Virus record (IMG/VR): IMGVR_UViG_3300020411_003797
Location: 34,560-98,559 of that record
DNA from: a virus
Strand: one strand, 5' to 3'
DNA: 64,000 nt
Within the stretch, counting starts at the first letter, position 1. Every line of letters begins with the position of its first letter. Positions 45,893 through 54,387 of this stretch are shown in pieces. A program made the position numbers and the translations under genes. A model generated the notes under the pieces. It did not search any database. It saw only the letters and a program-made list of their open reading frames with translations, and had not been told where the DNA came from.

Positions 45893-46643
45893 TATCATCT
45901 CCGTTCGGTAAGCATACCTTTTTATATTTACAAGAATACAAGCACGGTATCACTGGATAGTGATGTCCTTTCTCCATACTTGCAACAATGTTCTCAATCA
46001 TTTCATATCTTTTTTCATCAATTTTATTAGAGCTTATATTAACATAGCCCAGGTTATGAGATTTGCCATAATAGAATACATGTAGTTTTATCTTTGGTCT
46101 ATTGGATGGGAAATGCTCTTTCACAAAGGGTGAGAGTAGCTTCATTTTTAATATGATACTTGGATCGTTGAGTATTGCATGCTTAGTTTTGTAAGGTGAA
46201 AACGATACTGCATGTATCGTTTGATTTTTTGTCGATCTGTATATTCCAGAGATATCTAATTTCACTGGAGTATTACTGACTTTTATTATTGGTTTTATTG
46301 GGCCGAATACTGGTATGTAAGTTGAAAATGCAAATAGATTAAAAAATTCTTCAAGCCACAGCATTGAAGCGCTCAAATATCTATCTATCTGAGGCTCAAT
46401 TAGCGATTCTTGCTGAGCGTGATGAGCCATACTTGTAAGAAGGCTAGCATGTACATCAAGCATAGGGTCTTTGAGTAGACCTCTAATGGACTTGATAGTT
46501 AATCTTTCTACTGTATCTTTTACGACTTTAAGTCCAAAAGTACGTTCTGTTTTGCCGCCAAAATAATAGAACTTTGAGCACTTTGTGTATGCTCTTAATT
46601 CATCTTCAGTAATCTGTTTCCCAAGAGTAAATGAGTCATTCAA
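45885..46643 (-). CDS. Cas4/RecB-fold protein, catalytic residues partly missing
   Basis: 252 residues from a TTG that overlaps the upstream stop (TTGA). Four cysteines are placed like the iron-sulfur set of Cas4 and AddB: Cys22 in YTKCSKFYYFG, and Cys234, Cys238 and Cys244 in IPCLYSCKYKKVCLP. In between, VKLDISGIY gives the metal-binding Asp. The next strand is HAVSFSP, without the expected Glu-x-Lys. It may be a binding rather than a cutting protein, a partner of the full Cas4-like enzyme at 52934. The family call is moderate. Confidence 0.6.
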   Translation of the reverse strand: MNDSFTLGKQITEDELRAYTKCSKFYYFGGKTERTFGLKVVKDTVERLTIKSIRGLLKDPMLDVHASLLTSMAHHAQQESLIEPQIDRYLSASMLWLEEFFNLFAFSTYIPVFGPIKPIIKVSNTPVKLDISGIYRSTKNQTIHAVSFSPYKTKHAILNDPSIILKMKLLSPFVKEHFPSNRPKIKLHVFYYGKSHNLGYVNISSNKIDEKRYEMIENIVASMEKGHHYPVIPCLYSCKYKKVCLPNGDDNG

Positions 46644-47512
46644 AATTTACTACCTATAGTTAGGTCAATGCTTGGCCCTTGATTGCCTATTTTGCCAGAG
46701 ACTCCTAGACCTACCCATAGGTCTGTTGCTATGGGTAGTGGGTCTCCTATATTGTATGAGATAACATCTATACCTATCCTGAAGCTTTCATTGTTAAATG
46801 ACACTCTTGGAGATATTAAGTCTATGTTATCGGTAATGTGAAAAAGAGAAGTGTAAAGCGATGCGCTCAGGTCACCTCCTACAGGGCCTAAGTCAAAAGA
46901 ACCTGTAGCACCCACCAAAAGATGCGGTTCAAATATCTTATGCTCCCTAACTCTTACTACTTCGCTTGATACTGGTATTGGATAGCGAACATCTGGTTCG
47001 TAAGAAGATATAGCAGACAGAGATATTGCAGTTTGATCTTCAGATATTACAGTTGTTGTTTCGAAAGTTACATCAAACGTACTGAACGAGTATCCTTCTT
47101 CCGTTGTGGCAAACCTAGAAACTGGCAATCCGTTGTTAAATCTAAATAAGTGATTGGGCGGGATTTCTGTGGTAGTTTCTTGGTTTCCAACGAGAATTGT
47201 TTCTGTCTTAACAATATATCTGATTTCTGCTGGTCTATTTTCATAGTCTCTGATTATCTCTTTAAGTTTTTCTGCTTCTTCAGTTTTATCAGATATGACA
47301 GAAGATAAACTTTTCACTTTATTGTTTGCTACTTCTAGTTCTTCTACTGAATGGTTCTTTCTATCAAGCAGCTCTGCATATTTAGCTTTAGCACTGCAGT
47401 CTGACAATAAAAAACCAGATCCGAAAGTAAGGATCAACAAGAATAGTATTGCGAAGAAGCTTTTTAGCTCCTTCAACATCCTTGCTATCGATCCTTCTTC
47501 CTTCTCACTCAT
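46640..47512 (-). CDS. Membrane-anchored coiled-coil protein with beta-barrel-like end
   Basis: 290 residues; ATGA overlap with the gene before. Residues about 18-40 are a membrane helix (FFAILFLLILTFGSGFLL). Residues 45-95 form a coiled coil. From 110 to the end the chain is beta-rich, with alternating polar/hydrophobic strands such as HLLVGATGSFDLGPVGGDLSA. It ends in Phe (IDLTIGSKF), as outer-membrane barrels do. There is no convincing lipobox. The plan of inner-membrane anchor, coil and outer-membrane-like barrel would suit a spanin-like bridge across the periplasm. That role is a hypothesis. Confidence 0.65.
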   Translation of the reverse strand: MSEKEEGSIARMLKELKSFFAILFLLILTFGSGFLLSDCSAKAKYAELLDRKNHSVEELEVANNKVKSLSSVISDKTEEAEKLKEIIRDYENRPAEIRYIVKTETILVGNQETTTEIPPNHLFRFNNGLPVSRFATTEEGYSFSTFDVTFETTTVISEDQTAISLSAISSYEPDVRYPIPVSSEVVRVREHKIFEPHLLVGATGSFDLGPVGGDLSASLYTSLFHITDNIDLISPRVSFNNESFRIGIDVISYNIGDPLPIATDLWVGLGVSGKIGNQGPSIDLTIGSKF

Positions 47513-47916
47513 TCAATTTCTTGTTGCTCCTGCGCTTTAGATTCTTTTACAGCAGCTTTCTTTCTAGGAGTTCTTTTCTTTTTTGCTTCTGGCTTTGCAG
47601 TTTTCTTTCCCCAAGATCTTTTGGGAGTTGAATCTTCACTTTCAGATTCTATTTCTTTGCCCAAGACCATGGATTTTACATGTTTGCTGATGTATATTGG
47701 CTCCATTTCCCAACCTTCAAGCTTGGCTTGCTTAACCGTAACTATTCTATAGTCGTTGGTGTTCATGTAGGTGGTTTGATTAAAATCAATCAAACCTCTC
47801 TGTTGGAGTGTGTTTCTGAGTCTAGGTACTGGGTTGTGTACATACAAGTTTCCTGTTTCCAGGTAGTAGAATTTTTTGTGCGGTACGCAGTAAATTCCTA
47901 ACATTTCGTCTTTCAT
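47509..47916 (-). CDS. Unknown protein with basic Lys/Ala-rich tail
   Basis: 135 residues, linked to the upstream cupin gene by TAATG, with AAGGA before it. The first 90 residues are a compact alpha/beta unit (IYCVPHKKFYYLETGNLYVH). The last 45 are Lys/Ala/Pro/Glu-rich (KTAKPEAKKKRTPRKKAAV), basic and disordered like histone tails. A role in binding DNA or RNA is possible. Confidence 0.68.
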   Translation of the reverse strand: MKDEMLGIYCVPHKKFYYLETGNLYVHNPVPRLRNTLQQRGLIDFNQTTYMNTNDYRIVTVKQAKLEGWEMEPIYISKHVKSMVLGKEIESESEDSTPKRSWGKKTAKPEAKKKRTPRKKAAVKESKAQEQQEIE

Positions 47917-48335
47917 TAATAAATCCTTATTGAGTCGGTATCGAACGAAGGTGTTGACGCTTCTACCAATTTCACTTGTTTATCCAAAGCTACAAGAGCA
48001 TGTGGAAAACCTGGTGCGATAGTAAAAGCTTCATCAACTCCTACAGTATAGGTGTGTTCTTTCTTATCTTTTATATACTTAACAAGCAATTGTCCAGCAA
48101 CAACAAGCAGTGTTTCTTCTTTTTCTAAATGCAAATGCATAGATGTTTCCCAGCCAGGTTCTATCACTAGTAGTTTACAACAATATTTATCATTTGCATA
48201 TATTAATTCATAACCCCATCTTTTGGGAATTTTTTGAGCAATTACAGGGCCACTTTTCCTTAAGTGCCTACTTGTGGTGGCCAGTGGTTTTACCACTGGC
48301 TCACCATCATAGGGATTATTCGTATTCTCTTTCAT
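47916..48335 (-). CDS. Cupin protein, ManC/mannose-phosphate-isomerase-like
   Basis: 139 residues from the ATG at 48335; GAGG lies ten bases before it and an in-frame TTG further up is less likely. The cupin core is clear: KRWGYELIY near the start, the metal ligands in SMHLHLEKEE, a GQLLVKY strand, and VGVDEAFTIAPGFPHAL with the last His. This is the type-II mannose-6-phosphate isomerase end of ManC/AlgA, standing alone. It probably acts on a sugar phosphate for the phage's glycosylation pathway. Confidence 0.8.
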   Translation of the reverse strand: MKENTNNPYDGEPVVKPLATTSRHLRKSGPVIAQKIPKRWGYELIYANDKYCCKLLVIEPGWETSMHLHLEKEETLLVVAGQLLVKYIKDKKEHTYTVGVDEAFTIAPGFPHALVALDKQVKLVEASTPSFDTDSIRIY

Positions 48336-50835
48336 ATTCTGTTGCCTCAATCTGAACTACTTGTGTTCCTTGCAATTTCGTTATACCTTTTTCTTTCATA
48401 TCCCTGTAAGATTCTGCTTCAATCAAAGCTTCTTTTGCACCCTTGGGTTTGAGAGCTACAGTGTCTGGATCTAGATCAACAATAAGTTTTTCTTTAAATC
48501 CAGAAATTTTATTCTTTGTAAAGTGTAGCAAGAGTCTTGGTTGTGCTTTACCTTCGTCATTCTTCCAGAATATTTCAGCGTGTTCCTTCCTATCGTGTAG
48601 ATCGTTGTATACGTGAAAGATAATGTTTGGCCTGTACATCAGTGACCTTGCATCTGCTAGGTCGTCATCAACAGGAAGTCTCATTTTAGATTGATCCATT
48701 GGCATATTCTTTCGATATTCCGCAGTAGCTATCATACAACAATTGTATTTAACAGTCAAAGTCTTCTGTTGGTTGGATATATAAGTCATTCTAGTAGTTT
48801 GATCCATATTGATAAAGTCCATATAGTTGTGAGTGTTGTCACATACTACAAGTAATTTTCTTCCAGGATATCTCTGCCTGTAGTATCTGATATTCTTTTC
48901 AAGTACAGAAAGAGTATTGCCATCTTCTGAATCAATAACTACCAACCTTTCGGTTGCCAACAGATCCTTCATTACTTCAATCGCTTGGTCATACATAGTA
49001 TGGTAAACAGCGCTTTGTGGTGAAAGATAGACGTGTGGCTGAACAATCATTCCTATTGATAATTTCAAATTGGATTGATTTATCATTGAGAACAAGTTCG
49101 ATTTAAGTCTTGGCTCAATTTGTTCATAACTGTCGTCTGTTGAGTGTATCAGTACTGTTGCATTTGGGTCAGATAAAGCAACATCACAACCTATTGCAAG
49201 AACAGTTGCAGTTTTACCACTATTAGCTCTACCACCAACATACATTAGACATCCAGATGTCCAGTTCATTCCACCTGCCATAGCAGATTCAAACTGGTTG
49301 AAATAATTCATCTGGAAAGTACTCATGTTTTGGTCTTCAGTGCAATTACTTCTTCTTTCTTGCATTGCTTCGTATCTAGAAATTTGGTAGTTAATACCTA
49401 CGCTGTGCTTTCTAAATTCTTTCTCAATATTATGTACTTTTGTTTCATGGTTGGAAATATGAGCCATGATATTTTCAGGATCGTCTTGTACTGATTGCAC
49501 ATACAGTTCGCTAGCTGCAATTAGCTTCTCTCTTCTTTGTCGAAATTTGTCATCTCTCAATGCGTTAACATCAGTTGCAATTGCTTGAGTTGATATTCCT
49601 GTAAAGTCAGAAAGAGTCTTTACCAACAGCTCTCTTTTAATGGCAGCTTCTTCAGAAGCGATAGTGCTAATCATTCTCTGACATATGGTATCTGGTGATT
49701 CATTTTCAGAAGCTTGACTTAGTTGCCATTCGAACGCAGTTACTTTTGCTAAAGCTAAATAGTATTCCGGCTCATTGTCTTCGAAAGTTTTTAGAAACTC
49801 GTCGGGATCTTTAGGATTTCCTTCACAATCTACGTTCGGTGACTCTGATGGTGGCATAACAACATAAGAAGTTACTCCACTTGTAGCACCAAGAACATTT
49901 TCTAAAACTCTTTGAGTAGCTAAATGACCAGGGTTATCCCAGTCGAAGCTAAAATAAAGCTTTCTAATTCCTAAAGTCTTTAGTGTAAGTAAGTGGTGCT
50001 CGGTAAAAGCGGTACCACAAACTGCTACAGCATTATAGATTCCAACTCTATAAAGTTGCGCAAGGTCTCCTGGACCCTCAACTATATACAAGCCTTTCTT
50101 TGCGGCATCGCCTTTTTTCTTTGCTACGTCTATGCCTAATAGCGCTTGGCTTTTTACATATAGTGAACTCTCGGGAGAGTTCACATATTTCGCTCTAGCT
50201 TCTCCAGCTATTGGTCTAGATACAAAACCTATAGGTGAGCCTATGTGGTTGCGTATAGTAAAAGTTATCTTGTCTTCTCCAAAGAGAGACATGTACCTTG
50301 TTTTTATTGCACCAGAATTAAGTATGTCGCCTGATTCCCAACCAGCTTCTACAAGAAGAGATATCAATTCGTCTTCGTCAATAGAATATGCTGGTAGTTG
50401 CTCTTGAGACCACTTTCTTTCCTTTACATAGTCAAGCTCTTGTCCTTTGTCATAAAGTATATCTGCTGTATCTTGTAAGAGTTTTTGCAGTTTGGCTTTT
50501 TCTTTATCGGCAGAACTTGGTTCACCAATTTTTATTGGTATGTTTAAAGTATTGCATAGAGACGGTATAGTTACGGATAGCCATTCAGCACCAGAAGTCG
50601 GCAGTGTTTCTATAGCAGATGCTGCAGCAAATATGTCTCCGCTCCATCCGCAAGCAAAACATTTTACCGTTTGATCACCTGTCTTTGGATTAAAATACAT
50701 GCTTGGGTCACTATCGTCATGGATAAAACACTTAAATTTTCTAGCATTAGCTCTAATTCCTAGTTTTGCAACCAGGTAGTTTCTTAAGTTGTCCCTGAGC
50801 TGAGGAACAACTTCTTCCAGATTAGTTATATACAT
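48316..50835 (-). CDS. DNA primase-helicase (T7 gp4-like)
   Basis: 839 residues from the ATG at 50835, with AAGG upstream; a GTG six bases earlier is an alternative. Domains in order: a CHC2-type zinc site (Cys about 36, His about 39, Cys about 59 and Cys about 62 in KCFACGWSGDI); a TOPRIM domain with EGPGD (Glu about 253) and FDWDNPG (Asp about 298 and 300); a helical linker; then a RecA-type DnaB/gp4 helicase with GGRANSGKT (about 534-542) and KLLVVCDNTHNYMDF as Walker B. It should unwind the fork and make primers for the polymerase 4.6 kb upstream in the same block. Confidence 0.93.
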   Translation of the reverse strand: MYITNLEEVVPQLRDNLRNYLVAKLGIRANARKFKCFIHDDSDPSMYFNPKTGDQTVKCFACGWSGDIFAAASAIETLPTSGAEWLSVTIPSLCNTLNIPIKIGEPSSADKEKAKLQKLLQDTADILYDKGQELDYVKERKWSQEQLPAYSIDEDELISLLVEAGWESGDILNSGAIKTRYMSLFGEDKITFTIRNHIGSPIGFVSRPIAGEARAKYVNSPESSLYVKSQALLGIDVAKKKGDAAKKGLYIVEGPGDLAQLYRVGIYNAVAVCGTAFTEHHLLTLKTLGIRKLYFSFDWDNPGHLATQRVLENVLGATSGVTSYVVMPPSESPNVDCEGNPKDPDEFLKTFEDNEPEYYLALAKVTAFEWQLSQASENESPDTICQRMISTIASEEAAIKRELLVKTLSDFTGISTQAIATDVNALRDDKFRQRREKLIAASELYVQSVQDDPENIMAHISNHETKVHNIEKEFRKHSVGINYQISRYEAMQERRSNCTEDQNMSTFQMNYFNQFESAMAGGMNWTSGCLMYVGGRANSGKTATVLAIGCDVALSDPNATVLIHSTDDSYEQIEPRLKSNLFSMINQSNLKLSIGMIVQPHVYLSPQSAVYHTMYDQAIEVMKDLLATERLVVIDSEDGNTLSVLEKNIRYYRQRYPGRKLLVVCDNTHNYMDFINMDQTTRMTYISNQQKTLTVKYNCCMIATAEYRKNMPMDQSKMRLPVDDDLADARSLMYRPNIIFHVYNDLHDRKEHAEIFWKNDEGKAQPRLLLHFTKNKISGFKEKLIVDLDPDTVALKPKGAKEALIEAESYRDMKEKGITKLQGTQVVQIEATEYEREYE

Positions 50836-50842
50836 GCTCACC

Positions 50843-51649
50843 TTATAATTTAGCGGTTGTTATTGCGGTATATGGTTCTTTTATTACTTCTTGGCAGCAA
50901 TCTATAGCGAATTGTGCTGCTTGCTTTAAGGTCTCTTCGTTAATTTCTTCAACTTTTCTTAGTAAGAAGCTGGCGGTGGAGGCAGTAAAAGTATCTCCTG
51001 CTCCACACGTATTGTTTATTTTTGTTTGTGGCACTTCCAAAGTTGCTACAACTTTATTATTTTTCTTTAGAACTACTGGTTGCTCTGCATTTGTGTGAAA
51101 TACCCAGTCAAAATTTTTGGCAAATTCAGAACAATATTCTTGATTGGTTGCGTGCCATATTTTAACTTTGCAGGTTTTAAACAAATTTGTATTTACGCTT
51201 CGGTATTTTGAATCTACCATGCAGAAATCAAACTCATGCCGAACGTCATCATAGAAAGGATCAGATCGGTTAAGCATTCCTTTGTTATAATCTGCAAGTA
51301 CAAGTCCAGTTCTATTGAATTCTTTCTCAAAGTATTGTATCGCTGAGTCTATGTCTATGGTTGACTCAACATAGTGTTTCATTTTTTTCGATTCTTCTGT
51401 AAGAAAGATTTCTCTACCGACCATACTTGGTCTTATTATTGTATATAAGTCTTGTGGTATTTCTCTTGGTTCAAACCAAAGGCTTTCTATCCCTATTATA
51501 GATGCAATATTTTCTAATACATTCAGAGCTCCTCCAGGACGTATTATTATTTCTTCTGTACGTATTTTGTTTTTTTCATCAACACATTCTTTCAGGTAAA
51601 CATCTTTTATTGGATCTCCACAAACTACTATTAAGTCATTATGTTCCAT
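50843..51649 (-). CDS. PfkB-family sugar kinase, HldE-like
   Basis: 268 residues from the ATG at 51649, with GAGG about ten bases before it, inside the end of the previous gene. PfkB marks: GDPIKDVYLKECV at the start, RPGGALNVLENIAS near 37-50, the DSK motif near 150, and the catalytic NTCGAGDTFTAS near 215 with GAGD. Closest in style to the heptose-7-phosphate kinase half of HldE (RfaE). It would phosphorylate a sugar phosphate, perhaps feeding the GT9-like transferase elsewhere in the window. Exact substrate unknown. Confidence 0.85.
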   Translation of the reverse strand: MEHNDLIVVCGDPIKDVYLKECVDEKNKIRTEEIIIRPGGALNVLENIASIIGIESLWFEPREIPQDLYTIIRPSMVGREIFLTEESKKMKHYVESTIDIDSAIQYFEKEFNRTGLVLADYNKGMLNRSDPFYDDVRHEFDFCMVDSKYRSVNTNLFKTCKVKIWHATNQEYCSEFAKNFDWVFHTNAEQPVVLKKNNKVVATLEVPQTKINNTCGAGDTFTASTASFLLRKVEEINEETLKQAAQFAIDCCQEVIKEPYTAITTAKL

Positions 51650-52655
51650 GCGGTGTTCCCTCATGGAAGCCTGCTGGTGTTAATTTTACAAAATGAACTC
51701 TTTCTGGCACTAACTGTTTACTAGATTCAATACCTAGGTAGCTAATTGCTGATCGCAAACCACCCCTAAATTTACTCACTACTTCTTCACAAGTTTCTTC
51801 AGGTCTTATCTTGGGTCCAACTGCACCTTCTGCGCAGTCTGGAGTTTTACCAAGTAGGTCTTTTTGAAATTGTTTTGAAGCTTGACCTCTGTAGTGTTTA
51901 TATAAGCCACTGTCGTCTTGCATCCATCCAGGGCTTTCGGGACATTTAGAGAATATACTTCCTCCCATAATTCCGTCAGCACCTGCTGCTAGATATTTAA
52001 CTGCATCTCCCGGATACCTTATACCTCCGTCTGCTACTATTCTTATGTTGTGGTAGGTGCCCCACCTAGACGTGATTGCTTTGTATATCCTATGTACAGC
52101 ACTTAGGTTTGGTAAGCCGCACCCAGTCATAAGTCTTGTAGTACAAGCACTGCCGGGTCCTACTCCAACTCTAATGTGAGTACAGCCTGAATTTATGGCT
52201 CTGAGTGCACCTGCTTCAGTACAAACAGTTCCAGACATAACATTCTGTACAAAATCCAGCTTGCTTATTTCTTGAGTTACTTGGTGTCCTACCAGCGAAT
52301 CACCATGCGCAATATCTAGAGCTATTGAGATTGGACCGGTAATAATTCCTGCTTTATGTAGTTGTTTTATGGTGTTTAATTTTTCACCCTTAGTTCCTAT
52401 AGCAAAGAATACGTCTGGGTTGTCACCAAACTCTCTTATTGCTTCGTTCCATTCTGGAATAAACCTACATACGACTGGATACTCCCCAAGCTCAACCATT
52501 TTCCTGGTCATTTCTATACCTGTAACCGTATCCATTGGAGAACTATATATAAATGGTTCTATTTGAGCTTCAGACCTAGAGCTGAGAATCCCAAGGTTAG
52601 GCTCAAGAGTTACATCGGAAGTTGTAAGATAGCTTTCTAGTAAAACAGAACTCAT
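51639..52655 (-). CDS. IMP dehydrogenase/GMP reductase-like enzyme without CBS domains
   Basis: 338 residues from the ATG at 52655, which overlaps the upstream stop as ATGA. A longer frame upstream lies inside the previous gene and is rejected. The TIM-barrel marks are all there: YSSPMDTVTG at the start, VGVGPGSACTTR with catalytic Cys171, VADGGIRYPGDAVKYLAAGAD for phosphate binding, then YRGQAS and a closing FRGGLRSAISYLG. Lack of CBS domains suits GMP reductase, while the YRG and EGA segments are closer to IMPDH; I cannot decide. It should shift the host purine pool. Confidence 0.87.
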   Translation of the reverse strand: MSSVLLESYLTTSDVTLEPNLGILSSRSEAQIEPFIYSSPMDTVTGIEMTRKMVELGEYPVVCRFIPEWNEAIREFGDNPDVFFAIGTKGEKLNTIKQLHKAGIITGPISIALDIAHGDSLVGHQVTQEISKLDFVQNVMSGTVCTEAGALRAINSGCTHIRVGVGPGSACTTRLMTGCGLPNLSAVHRIYKAITSRWGTYHNIRIVADGGIRYPGDAVKYLAAGADGIMGGSIFSKCPESPGWMQDDSGLYKHYRGQASKQFQKDLLGKTPDCAEGAVGPKIRPEETCEEVVSKFRGGLRSAISYLGIESSKQLVPERVHFVKLTPAGFHEGTPHGT

Positions 52656-52927
52656 TTTGGTTTTCTCGCTTTCTGTGCTTTTCTTTTTCTGCATCTGTTT
52701 TCTGTTATTGGTATAGATACCGTGTTCCACAGTATTTTGTCTTGCATTATGCATTCGTGTATTTCTGCCTCATAGTTAAATGCTGATGTACTTGATATGC
52801 AAGAAGCTATCATTGGTACATGATCAACAAGCATGAGCATCGCGTACTCTAGGTCACAGTATGGACCCAAAATACGCTGCTCACGATTTACCCACAACTT
52901 TATAATAAAGTAAGTATCAGGTGACAT
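52652..52927 (-). CDS. Unknown small protein
   Basis: 91 residues, AGGA before the ATG, seven bases after the nuclease gene. Begins MSPDTYFIIKLWVNREQRIL and ends in a basic tail (CRKRKAQKARKPK). A compact alpha/beta domain with several cysteines. No family recognised. The strong coupling to the IMPDH-like gene after it suggests co-expression only. Confidence 0.65.
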   Translation of the reverse strand: MSPDTYFIIKLWVNREQRILGPYCDLEYAMLMLVDHVPMIASCISSTSAFNYEAEIHECIMQDKILWNTVSIPITENRCRKRKAQKARKPK

Positions 52928-52933
52928 GACATC

Positions 52934-53956
52934 CTATAAATCGGTTGGAGTGTTATCTTTGTTGTAACATAGATTCCTATAGTTACAGTAACGACATTGC
53001 CAATCACCTTTTTCTACTTTCTTCACTACGCGAGATTTGCCACTAGTTAACTGATCTTTTCTTTTTTCATATTGTTTTTTATCAGTTGCTGAAAGCTCAC
53101 CTCTTTCGTAGAGTGTGTCTATTTTTTCATCGCTATATACTGCGTCAAAATCTCTTTTTGGAATTTCACCTGAATCAATGCAATTAGAAATCATCTTATA
53201 CTGAGACATAATGTTTTGCATAGATATTGAAGTAGTAGTACTACTCGTAACATTTGGTGAGTTACCTGCGTAAGTTATATAATCTTCATCGTCTTTTGAT
53301 TCTGTAGATACTACATATTCTGCATATCTGCCAGTATCTCTAGCTCCGTAAACGAGCAAGGATTCTTCAAACTCTTCGTTCTTGGACGCGTACCACCAGT
53401 CGTAAATTGCTAGTTGCATTAGGTGGCTGTCTCTAGGTGTACCTAGATTGCCCCTCTTTCTTTCAGCTGGCGTGCCGAGAACTGAGTTTGCATTGTATCC
53501 GTAGACAGACTTAACCTCTATAGTCCTAAACTTGGATGTTTCAGGGTTTATAGCTACTAAGTCTATTTTGCCAGAGACATTATATTCTGGGATATATATC
53601 GCAACTTGTTCTGCAATATACACTCCAGATGCTTTAGACATATCTGTGCAGATATCTTCATACATCTGCCCACTTTTCCATATCCATTTAAGGTATGGAT
53701 CTGCTTCGATATATTCTATTTTTAATTGCTCTACGAGCGGCTTGTAAAAAGAATACTTGTCTTTGTAGAAATCATAAGAGTCTAAGAGCAGCCTAAAATA
53801 GGCTGCTCTTCTACATTTACCGACTATAAGTTCTTCACCATAGTCATTTTTTATTACTGCTGAAGCTTCGGATGGCCACTGAGTAGGAGCTTTTTGTTCT
53901 CCCAATCTGGGTCTACTCATGTAGTCTGTAACATGAGTAATGAATGACCATGCCAT
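52934..53956 (-). CDS. Cas4/RecB-type nuclease with iron-sulfur site
   Basis: 340 residues, AGGAA before the ATG. All marks of the family are visible: Cys48 in VGKCRRAAYFR, Asp132 in VSGKIDLVAI, Glu147 and Lys149 in RTIEVKS, a Gln in HLMQLAIYDWWY (motif after the core), and Cys321, Cys324 and Cys330 in WQCRYCNYRNLCYN, the [4Fe-4S] set. Such enzymes resect DNA ends with exonuclease activity. In phages they serve recombination, replication or attack on host DNA. No CRISPR genes are nearby, so a CRISPR role is not implied. Confidence 0.88.
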   Translation of the reverse strand: MAWSFITHVTDYMSRPRLGEQKAPTQWPSEASAVIKNDYGEELIVGKCRRAAYFRLLLDSYDFYKDKYSFYKPLVEQLKIEYIEADPYLKWIWKSGQMYEDICTDMSKASGVYIAEQVAIYIPEYNVSGKIDLVAINPETSKFRTIEVKSVYGYNANSVLGTPAERKRGNLGTPRDSHLMQLAIYDWWYASKNEEFEESLLVYGARDTGRYAEYVVSTESKDDEDYITYAGNSPNVTSSTTTSISMQNIMSQYKMISNCIDSGEIPKRDFDAVYSDEKIDTLYERGELSATDKKQYEKRKDQLTSGKSRVVKKVEKGDWQCRYCNYRNLCYNKDNTPTDL

Positions 53957-53958
53957 AT

Positions 53959-54387
53959 TTATTCCTGTTGTTCAGTTTGTTCTTTCATTACTTTTTCAAG
54001 CTGTTCTTGAAGCTTATCCCCAAGGTTAGCTAAATTAGTTTCTTCGTCGAAATTAATTCCAGCTGCTTTTTCAAGCTCGCCCTTTAAATCGTCAACCAAG
54101 CCTTCTTTCATCATAGTTTCTGCTTGATCTTGAATTTCTTTGTGACGTGCTTCTGCCCACGTTGGGAAGTTGTCTACATCAAGATTTACTTCTGCTTCTT
54201 CTAGCTTTTCGTAAAGATATTCTACTAGCAAACCAAGATTAAGTATCTGTGCGTTTGCCACATCAATCTTAACCGAAAGTCCTTTTAGAATGTTTACTGT
54301 TTCTGTTTGAGAAATAATTTGTTCGTTGACTTTTTTATTTCTTTTTGCGGAAGTTTTCTTTCCTTTCTTTTGAGTTGTTGTACTCAT
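53959..54387 (-). CDS. Unknown acidic helical protein
   Basis: 142 residues, ATGA overlap with the phosphoesterase gene. A basic lead (TTTQKKGKKTSAKRNKK) is followed by helices with many Glu and Leu (ILNLGLLVEYLYEKLEEAEV; LGDKLQEQLEKVMKEQTEQ). Possibly a coiled-coil adaptor. No family recognised. Confidence 0.68.
   Translation of the reverse strand: MSTTTQKKGKKTSAKRNKKVNEQIISQTETVNILKGLSVKIDVANAQILNLGLLVEYLYEKLEEAEVNLDVDNFPTWAEARHKEIQDQAETMMKEGLVDDLKGELEKAAGINFDEETNLANLGDKLQEQLEKVMKEQTEQQE

Noticed and set aside
52656-52754. A 33-codon N-terminal extension of the IMPDH-like gene
   Set aside because: It lies inside the previous gene in another frame, while the ATG at 52655 has the ATGA coupling usual in this block and matches the family's length.
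52934-53956. A CRISPR-linked role for the Cas4-like nuclease
   Set aside because: No Cas1, Cas2 or repeat array is present anywhere in the window; such nucleases are common in phages without CRISPR.
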